Positions 56,641 to 64,000 of a DNA stretch of 64,000 nt are shown in pieces. The translations under genes were made by a program, and so were the position numbers. A model generated the notes under the pieces. That model worked only from the letters and a program-made list of their open reading frames with translations, ran no database searches and was not told the DNA's origin. The stretch's first letter is position 1; the number at the start of each line of letters is the position of its first letter. Source of the DNA: Myotis daubentonii (lineage: Eukaryota; Chordata; Mammalia; Chiroptera; Vespertilionidae); assembly GCF_963259705.1 (NCBI RefSeq), contig NC_081844.1, forward strand, positions 107,694,965 through 107,758,964, given 5' to 3'.

Positions 56641-57794
56641 GGCTCATGGCCCCTTCCTCCCACGCCCCCAACCTCTTGCCTCCACCCTCACACCTTCTCC
56701 TCTGTAGCCAGACTCCCCCCGCCTCCCTCTTACAATAGGGCACCTGTGGCCACACTCAGAGCCCGGAGATAATCCAGGATACCCTCCCCACCCTAAACTC
56801 CTTACCCAATCAGATCACAGAGCCCCTTTCTGCTGATGAGGGTGTGGACCTGTGGGGGTGGAGGGGGTGTTCAGCTACTGCAAGTCCCAGCTCCTTCGCC
56901 TGTCACTGGAGGCCCTTCATGATTTGGTCCCTGACCGCTTCCTGCCACCACCCAGCCACCCTCCACCCCTCCTGCCCTGAGCGCATTCATTCATGAGCAC
57001 ACACCAGGGATCTGCTTGCTGCGTGCCTGCAGTTTGGGGCACAGCACTGAGCAGAGCAGAGGCCCATTTCTCTGAAGCATGTTATTCGAGGGTTCTCAAA
57101 GCATGGCCCCCAGCAGCAGCAGCTTCCAGGAGCAGAGCAGCCAGCCTCGGGCCACACCGCCTCATCCGTGGCAGCCAGGACTCGAGCCTAAGCTGTCTGA
57201 CCCCAAAGCCTGAGCTCTTTCCATGATGAAGTGCTGCCTAGATTTGAAGTTAACCCAGACTCAAAGGTACCAGATGGGGAAACTAAGGCACAGGGGGCTA
57301 AGTGACCTATCTGAGGCCCACGGCAAGCTCGGGAGGGGCTGGGAGGGGCCCTGGTATCTCTGGACGGCTGCCCGGACGCCGGGTCCTTCTCCCAGCACTC
57401 ACTGGCTCTGAGCAATCTCCCCGGCAGGGAGATAATATTCACACACTCCTGGGTATCAGCAGTCTCCCTCCCTGGGCGTGGCACTTCCCCATTCCTACAG
57501 AGCCCAGGCCTGCAGCGGTGATACTCCTGTACCCAGAGACTAGAGTCGGGGCTCCAGAAAGACCTCAGGAGAAGAGGTACAAAGGGAGGCAAGGGGTCCC
57601 CCACCTCTCCCGCCAGCGCTCCTCTCTGTCCGCTCTCCTTCCCTCCGCAGCCAGAGAGAGCGTGTCCCCACATAAATGGGATTACACACCGCCCCTCCTG
57701 GTGCCCGTAGAATCAAATATCCGACCACCAAGGCCCTGCACCCCATAGGCCATCTTCCTACCCCTCTTGGCACATCCTACGTGACTAATGGCTG
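56641..57794. other. Gene-free stretch with L2 and MIR traces
   Basis: 56885-57010 is L2-like (ggaggcccttcatgatttgg, tccctgaccgcttcctgcca). 57255-57330 is antisense MIR-like (agatggggaaactaaggcac). No exon supported. Confidence 0.5.
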
Positions 57795-57930
57795 CTCCCC
57801 AGACTGTGAGCTCCCGAGGACAGGCCCATGTCTGTGATGTTCACTGCTGTGTCCCTAACACTGAGCACTGGGCCTGGCATAAGACATTTGTTGAATGAAT
57901 GAATGAATGAATGAATGAATGAATGAATGT
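57795..57930 (+). mobile_element. L2 LINE 3' end with (TGAA)n tail
   Basis: agactgtgagctcccgagga, gctgtgtccctaacactgag, actgggcctggcataagaca, then tttgttgaatgaatgaatga. The last 39 bases (57892-57930) are about nine and a half TGAA units, an expanded natural L2 tail. Confidence 0.9.
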
Positions 57931-58654
57931 CTTGTTCTAGGTCCCCTAGAGAAGTGAATAATACTGCCTCCACTTTAGAGAGCAGGAAACCAGGTCTCAG
58001 AGAGGAGAGTTCCAGGAACCTCGTGGGAGCTCAGAAGTTCCTGGTTCCCCTTTTCTAAACTGGACGTCACAATGGGCCTCCCTCCAAATTGCTGGCATCA
58101 GGGGCAGGCCTCCCAGCGGAATCAGTGTCAGAGTCTCAGAGGAGAGAGAGGCCCCTCCCCTTGCCACGTCACAGGCGAGCCCAGGAAGGTGAGGAGACCT
58201 GTGTCAAAAGCACAGGAAGTGCTCCGAGCTGGGGTGAGGTCCCCGACAACCCAGACACTGTCCACCAGTCTGCAGGGCCTCTTCGGGCCAGAGGCTGGGC
58301 CCAGGGAGGGTGCAGCTGGCGTCTGTCCTGCTGTAAGTCCCGTCTAGGCAGGCAGACGAGGCCGTGGGAGGGAAAGCAGCAGCTGTTGCTCAGAAAGGAA
58401 GTTTCCCATAAGTCACCCCTTCAAGAGCCTGAACTTTCTGACTGGTGTCATCTGGGCTCTAACATAGTCTAACCCTTTGGCACATTGATTCCAGCATTCC
58501 TTTGCAGAGGCACCAGAACAGCTTGCCCCCTCCCTCCCCTGAGGGGCCCAGCTGCCCCCTGCAGCATGTCCTGCTGGCTCCTTGCTACCTGTGCCCTCCG
58601 TGCCTGGCGATGGCACCACAAGGCTGAGGGGTGTTCTCCTGCCTCGGCGTGGAA
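57931..58654. other. Gene-free stretch
   Basis: 57955-58010 has an antisense MIR trace (ctttagagagcaggaaacca). Otherwise nothing recognised. Confidence 0.45.
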
Positions 58655-58865
58655 ATTAGGGAGCCCTGGATAGTCCTGGCCCCACCATAAACTGGTTGGG
58701 TGACATTGGGCCAGTCACTGGACAGTCTGAGCGGCAGCCTCCTTACCCATAAACCTATGAGAATTCACTCTGCAGAGTTAGTCGCAAGGATAAAAGGGAG
58801 TCAGGGACTCAGGCACGGAGCACAATTCCCGGCACATGGCAGGTCCTTTAACAGACATGATTTTG
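58655..58865 (+). mobile_element. MIR SINE
   Basis: taaactggttgggtgacatt, gggccagtcactggacagtc, aggataaaagggagtcaggg, acaattcccggcacatggca: sense MIR, near full length. Confidence 0.8.
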
Positions 58866-58919
58866 TTCTTTACCATCCATCTTTCTCCCTCTCCTCTCAC
58901 TTTGCCTCTTTTTGCTCAC

Positions 58920-59200
58920 TGTCTGTCTTTTATAGAACAGTTTCACTGGGAGGTACTCCACATACTGCACAATTCTCCCACTTCAAGTCTACAAGTCCCC
59001 AGCTTTTCGTGCATTCTCAGCGTTGTGCAGCCATCACTACAATGGATTTGAGAACATTTTCACTGCCCACCGCCCCCCCTCCCAAAGAAACCCGTAGCCT
59101 TTAGCTGTCACCCCGCAACCCCTCCTCCCCAGCAGCCCCTAACCTGCTCTCTTTCTATCTCTGTAGATCTGCCTGTTCTGGACATTCTTAAACGCCTGCT
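58920..59200 (-). mobile_element. Old L1 3' fragment, antisense
   Basis: acttcaagtctacaagtccc, gttgtgcagccatcactaca, atttgagaacattttcactg, gatctgcctgttctggacat: same family and orientation as the 42.0-kb fragment. Confidence 0.7.
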
Positions 59201-60071
59201 CTTTCCCACCTGCTCCTTCGAGTGTGTTTGAGGTTATTTCTTCTCTACTTCCCCTTCCTTCCCGTGTTTCCTCTCTTCTGCTTGGTGTTTTCCTTCCCTC
59301 GGTTTCACCCCTTCCCCTCCCTCCATAGTCCCCCTTCTCCTTCACCAAGTACTTGGACTTGATGGCAGCTCTTGGCTGTTTGCAGGCCCCGGTGGGCTGC
59401 TCTAGGCATGAGGCTATGTCCTGGCCCCCAGGTGCCCACGCCCCCAGTCCCTACCTCCTGCCCTGGTGGCCTTAGAACACCTGCTCCCCGGGCTGCAGGG
59501 CCCGCACTTCTGCACAGCGCTGGGCAGGGCAGCGGCTCCAACAAGGGGTTAATCCTTTCATCTTCATCTCTTCAGAGAGTTTGGGGAGTGAGACCCCCTC
59601 TGCCCTGAGAGGGAGTCAGGGGAAGGGGAGCTGAGGGAGAGGAGATGGAAAGCCTTTACAGCCTCAGAAATCAAGGAGAATAAACCATGACCACCCAGGA
59701 GTCACTTGAAAGGCAGAGAAGCCCTCATTTACCCCCAGGTGACTGTGCTTTTGAAGCCAGCCCCATCCTCCTGCTGGCTTCTTGCAGACCCTCAGCCCTG
59801 CCCTTTCCCACCTACACCTCCTCCCGGCTCTTCTGACTCAGACCTGCTGTGTACTGCCTTCCCAGGGGCTGTGATGGGGAGGGAAGGGGAGCTATGCTTT
59901 CAGGCCACTGCTAGGCTCTTTGTACCATAAGAAAAGGTGCGTGCCAGGTAAACAAACAAGTAGGAGGCCAGTTGTCCTGGGAACCGGCCCCAGGGCACGC
60001 AGCTGGCCAGCAGAAGCAACTCTGGGCTTCCTTCCCGAAACCCCGGTGCAAGGAGCAGGCTGCCCACATGG
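59201..60071. other. Gene-free stretch
   Basis: Includes a pyrimidine-rich tract (59205-59340). AATAAA at 59680 is a possible poly(A) signal but has no transcript to support it. No exon recognised. Confidence 0.45.
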
Positions 60072-60222
60072 AAATTTGAATTCCATGTCATTTTTTCCAG
60101 TCACAAAATGCCATTCTTCTAGTCATGCACCCACCCCCACCCTCACACACACCACTTCAAAAAAAAATAGGTGGTGGGCTGGATTTGGTACACAGGCTGT
60201 AGTCTGCCAACCCTGGTGTAAA
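60072..60222 (+). mobile_element. hAT-Charlie-type fragment
   Basis: aatttgaattccatgtcatt, cacaaaatgccattcttcta, gtggtgggctggatttggta, ctgtagtctgccaaccctgg: right end of the same old family as 2259-2471. Confidence 0.7.
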
Positions 60223-60229
60223 AGAAAGA

Positions 60230-60400
60230 AATGAGTGCCAATTCCAGCCCCAGCACTTGCTGGCTGTGGCTTCGGGCAGGTGGCTTGCTTTCTCTGAGCC
60301 TCAGCTTGCCCATCTGCAAAATGGGAATAAGAATGCCTCTCTGTGAAGACTGCAGAGGGGCTTAGCACCAATTTGTCCAAAGCTGGAGGCCCTGACCCTG
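60230..60400 (+). mobile_element. MIR SINE
   Basis: tgccaattccagccccagca, cttgctggctgtggcttcgg, cctcagcttgcccatctgca, aaatgggaataagaatgcct. Confidence 0.85.
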
Positions 60401-61027
60401 AGCCTGTATCCCTCATCTGAAAATGGGGGGCTTGGATCAGTCTCCAGAGACCATTCCAACACTAATTAGATGTAAATGTTGAACAGGGAGAGAAATGAGG
60501 CCAAACCTCCAACTGTGTCTGTGTCAGGAATCATCAGGCAGGGGCTGTGAAGAACGTGTTTTTCATACTAATGAACCGCTCTGAGTGAGGAGGCAAATGC
60601 AGTAGGAGGTGTCCTTGTCACGACCTGAGCTGGGAGTGCGGGGACCAGCGGCAGGAGGGGCACAGCCTGGTGAAGGACGGGGCTGCGCACAGAGCCTGGC
60701 CTGGGAGACGGGACCTGGGTTTCTCGCGCCCCCTGCAACTAACTGGCTGTGCGGCCTTGAGAAGACCACATCCCTCTCTGAGCCCAGTTGCCTCATCGTC
60801 AAAGAGCTGACCCTTTGGGGCAGTCAATGCCTCTGGAGCAGCTGCAGTGAGTCCCCCAGGCACTCGGCTTCGGTGACACTGTTCATGAAACCCACAAGGG
60901 CTGCTTGTGGCCACGCGGGGGGACAGGGACGGGTGCGCCTGACCCCACTGGGCACTGCAGGGTGCCCACAGCCCCTGAGGCGCTCCTGGGTGTGAGGACC
61001 CCTCCCTCCCTACCCCGAGTTAGGAAG
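60401..61027. other. Gene-free stretch with a further MIR
   Basis: 60715-60830 is a sense MIR (actaactggctgtgcggcct, tgcctcatcgtcaaagagct). The remainder is GC-rich with no exon I can support. Confidence 0.5.
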
Positions 61028-61080
61028 GGTGTGTGTGTGTGTGCACAGGGGAGGGGGGGGGCGGGGGGGGCGGGGGGCTT
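61028..61080. repeat. GT run followed by G-quadruplex-prone G runs
   Basis: ggtgtgtgtgtgtgtgcaca leads into gaggggggggg, cggggggg, and cggggggc blocks on the + strand. Four G runs of five or more within about 35 bases could form a quadruplex. Confidence 0.85.
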
Positions 61081-61729
61081 GTCCCAGCTGCCAAAGAGGG
61101 GCAGATGGCTCTACAGATACCCGTGGGTCCGCTTGTGGGGCTCTGGCCGTGCAGAGGCTGCAGTGGACGGGAGGCTCACAGGTTTGGGCACCACAGGCCC
61201 ATGGAGTGGGCTTGGGCCTTCCTCATTCCAGGCTGAGCGCACACCATCTAACCTGTGCAGATGCTCCCTCCGTAGGCGGCGAGGCAGTCCCGCCCCCGTG
61301 CCTGGGGCACTCAGGGAGCTTCCCTCTCCAGGCTGACTTGGGAGACACAGAATACTTAGAAATACTGAGTTACTGTTGAAATGGAACAGCAACATGGAAA
61401 GTCAGAGAGAAACCCCCTTCCTGTTGCCAGCGTCCACAATCCCTGACGTCCCAGCACCCCCTCCTGTCTTCATGAGCAGACGGGGCCTTAATTTGGCAAC
61501 AAGAAGAGCCACACGTGGAATTTCTAAGCAGGCCATGTGTCTCCTGTTTGGGGGCCACTGAATTTACTGCTTCACATTCACTCAGGCTTTGCATCATTCC
61601 CACAGGGTGTGTGGGGGGAGGGGGACGCTAATGGAGGCGCCCGATGAGCAGGGAGGGGTACAAACACGTGTGCCGAGCTCGGACAAGGCAGGTGTGGGGC
61701 CAACAAGGCCAGCAACCCTCCTGAAAGGG
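61081..61729. other. Gene-free stretch
   Basis: No recognised exon or young mobile element. Confidence 0.4.
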
Positions 61730-62060
61730 GTGATGTCTCAGTTGACTCTGAAGGACACTAGGAATTTTCTTTGCTGAGGGCAGAGGTTGGCGGTGTCATT
61801 CCAGGCAAAGGAACAGCATGTGAGGGCTGGGGGTGGGGGAAGGACTCGAGGGCCATGGGGAGCCATTCAGTGGCCGTCTGTTGGGAGAGCTCTGAAGGCA
61901 GACCCCCCCATGTTGCAGCCGGGTGACCTTGGGCAAGTACTTCCTCTCTAAAGCTTTGTCCCCATCTAAAAAGTCAAGTTGCTGGTTACAGCCCCTCCCC
62001 CGCAGGCTGGGGGAGGACCAAGGACATTAGTGCCTGTACCCGGACAGAAGCTTAGAGCCC
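61730..62060. mobile_element. L2 trace (antisense) followed by MIR (sense)
   Basis: 61795-61830 has the reverse L2 phrase cattccaggcaaaggaacag. 61895-61990 has a sense MIR core (gggtgaccttgggcaagtac, then ccccatctaaaaagtcaagt). Confidence 0.55.
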
Positions 62061-62384
62061 AACCAGGTGTAAGACTGTCTCATTCAGCTCCGGCGCCCAC
62101 AGACCACAACACACATCCTCCAGGTCAGGGAGCTCAGTCAATTCAGTTATAAACACAGTGACTTAAGAAGCGGAACCCAGTCAATACAAGATCCTCTCGA
62201 CACGCCCCACCCCCTCCCTCTCTCCAGGGCAAGCCAAGTTCCCAGGCTGTCTGGCCCCGCGGCATTCTCTGGACCATTCTCTGGACCACGCTCTGTCCCG
62301 CCTGAGACAGCACACACCTGGCACACCGGCCCCTATTCAATGACCAGCTACCTGGTGATGGATGGTAACCAGTAACCGCCATTG

Positions 62385-62580
62385 CTCTGGGAATGGCTGT
62401 GCCTGGGAGTCAGACTGCCTAGAAGCAGACTGATCTTGGGCATGTTACTTAACCTCTCTATGACTCAGTTTCTTCATCTGTAAAATGGGGATGTTACTAG
62501 TACCTGCTTCAAAAGGTGGTTGTAAGGATTAAAGGAGGGAATATATACACAGGCCTGAGAACCGTGTCTGACACCAGCCA
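62385..62580 (+). mobile_element. MIR SINE
   Basis: gcctgggagtcagactgcct, gatcttgggcatgttactta, acctctctatgactcagttt, tcttcatctgtaaaatgggg, ggtggttgtaaggattaaag. Well conserved. Confidence 0.92.
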
Positions 62581-62629
62581 GTGGCAGGTGGCTGGTGGGG
62601 GCATGGGGTGTGAGGAGCCTCCAAATTGT

Positions 62630-62830
62630 GTGAAATTCTATTGTTCTTTGCCATCCTCCACATTTTGGTATTTGAAGCATCCCTGCTTTGACATCTCCAT
62701 GCAGAGAATGTTTTGTTTCTTTCAGATTATTTCCCTAGAAATGAAGTTTCTAGAAACACAGTTGCTGGTCAGAGGGGAGGGATATTTTAGGCCTTCGTTA
62801 CACTTTGCCTAATTGTCTTCTGGACAGGTC
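62630..62830 (-). mobile_element. Probable old L1 fragment, antisense
   Basis: tttcagattatttccctaga, aatgaagtttctagaaacac, agttgctggtcagaggggag, ctttgcctaattgtcttctg resemble the reverse L1 pattern of a target region before the 3' end. Diverged. Confidence 0.4.
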
Positions 62831-63360
62831 CCGGGCTTCCCTGCCGCCAGCCACAGGGGAAGGACCACTTCCTCGAAGCTGCAGCGGGGTGGGTTCTGGA
62901 AGTGTTGTGGGTGCTGATGGGGGCAGAGGGTGAAGCGGCCAGGAGAAGGGGCCACTGACATTTAAGAATGGGCGGGGGGGAGGGGGCGGGGAGTGGGCAG
63001 GGAATAGGAGAAGAGTCTGAAGGGGCTGAGGAGGATCCACCAGAGAGGCAAGACTCACATTCATTCAGAGACAAGAGAGCAAACGATGCGGGCCTGACAG
63101 GAAGGGTGACCTTGAGCAGAAGGCAGGCCTCCCTGGGCCTCAGTTTCCCTTCCTAGGAAATGGGCGTGACACTTTGCCTGCCTCCCAGGGCTGGGGAGGA
63201 ATGACAGGAGAAGACAGGGGTGCCTGGGACACTGTGGGCTCTCCTCCCCCAGCGCCCACTGGTGGGAGCGAGTGCTGGCTTTGCTGTTTCCTTCAGCTTG
63301 AAGACATTCCACACTTTCAAGGAGGGGTTGGGAAGCTGGCCATCTCAACTGGAGGCAGCT

Positions 63361-63600
63361 GAAGGGCTCAAACCAGGACCGGGGAGATCTGAGCGTGACC
63401 TCGGTTCCCTGTGTGTTAAAAGGGGAGGGGGAGCAGGGGGCTCTCTCAAAACTCTACGCTTACTTGCTGTGAGTCCTGGGAAAGTGATTGAAATGTTCGG
63501 GCTCAGACTCCCTCATCTGTTCGAGATAATAGAATAGCTGTGGGACATGTATCCCCTGGGTGTTGTGAAAGTTAATGCTAAATGCCCAATTCATGAGCCC
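63361..63600 (+). mobile_element. MIR-like SINE
   Basis: cttgctgtgagtcctgggaa, cagactccctcatctgttcg, ctgggtgttgtgaaagttaa: sense MIR, diverged. Confidence 0.6.
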
Positions 63601-63714
63601 GCTCATCATTTTATGATTCTGCAAACCCAGTTCAACAGCAGGAATTGAGTGACAGGGAGTCAGGGGAGGGGTTGGGTGGAGGCCTTCACTTCTCTTTCAA
63701 GCAACAAACTCAAC

Positions 63715-63900
63715 ATGCTGTAACATGTAAAATAGGCTGTGTGACCTCAGGCAAGTTTTCTAACCGCTCTGTGCCTTAGTTCCCTCCTCCATTAATAAGG
63801 AGAATAGTATGTGCATTAAATGAGCTAATACTTACGAAATGCTTAGAGCCGGGCCAGGCATGCGGGCGGCGCTCAGCGGATCGTGGCTGTCATTTAGATG
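63715..63900 (+). mobile_element. MIR SINE
   Basis: gctgtgtgacctcaggcaag, tctaaccgctctgtgcctta, gcattaaatgagctaatact, aatgcttagagccgggccag. Confidence 0.88.
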
Positions 63901-63904
63901 CTCT

Positions 63905-64000
63905 GGAATTAGTAGGCTTTGGAACTAGCAGATGTGCCACAGAGCTCTGTTCCTCTGACCACCGGCTGTGTGACCTCGGTCAGGCCACTTAACCCCATGA
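63905..64000 (+). mobile_element. MIR SINE, cut by window end
   Basis: ggctttggaactagcagatg, accaccggctgtgtgacctc, ggtcaggccacttaacccc: the 5' half of another sense MIR running off the window. Confidence 0.75.

Overview
This is nuclear DNA of a mammal, almost certainly a vespertilionid bat. The only protein-coding gene I can support is the intronless coding exon of the histamine H2 receptor, HRH2, at 52369-53448 on the + strand. The lineage call rests on the interspersed repeats. They include seven tRNA-derived VES-type SINEs, three HeliBat-type Helitrons, SPIN-type hAT elements with their 8-bp target duplications, and several short hAT MITEs (nhAT) of the kinds known from Myotis and relatives. 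No bacterial, phage or CRISPR features are present.

Layout. 1-30 kb is gene-free and crowded with mobile elements. Old L1M, L2 and MIR remnants form the background, and lineage-specific elements sit in them: nhAT at 1.3 kb, VES at 3.2, a solo retroviral LTR splitting an L2 at 5.7-6.3, Helitrons at 9.3, 10.5 and 28.8, VES at 11.7, 12.2, 16.8, 17.2 and 27.1, SPIN-type elements at 14.7, 17.0 and 17.7, and a complete half-L1 (HAL1) with target-site duplications at 24.2-26.1. 30-38 kb is mostly ancient repeats (MLT1-type LTRs, L1M, L2), with an unusual local duplication of an MLT1 fragment at 30.6 and 31.8 kb. 38.5-39.1 kb is the only clear CpG island. It has GC boxes and a good + strand splice donor at 38729/38730, and I propose it as the HRH2 promoter and non-coding first exon. 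39-52 kb would then be HRH2 intron 1, with L1, MER20, nhAT and VES insertions and a candidate acceptor at 52049/52050. 52.4-53.4 kb is the HRH2 coding exon. 53.4-64 kb is the 3' UTR and either downstream intron or intergenic DNA, holding only old L2, MIR, MaLR and L1M remnants.

How the parts fit. Transcription probably starts in the CpG island and splices about 13.3 kb to the coding exon. There, a stop codon lies inside a splice-donor-like sequence (CAG|GTAACG), so reading through or splicing would decide the receptor's C-terminus. No young transposable element was seen from 46.86 kb to the end of the window, in contrast to the dense insertions before it. I found no previously undescribed gene system. 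The most notable observations are the stop-in-donor arrangement, the near-intact HAL1, the duplicated MLT1 fragment with a fold-back junction, and YY1-like motifs carried by three different transposable elements.
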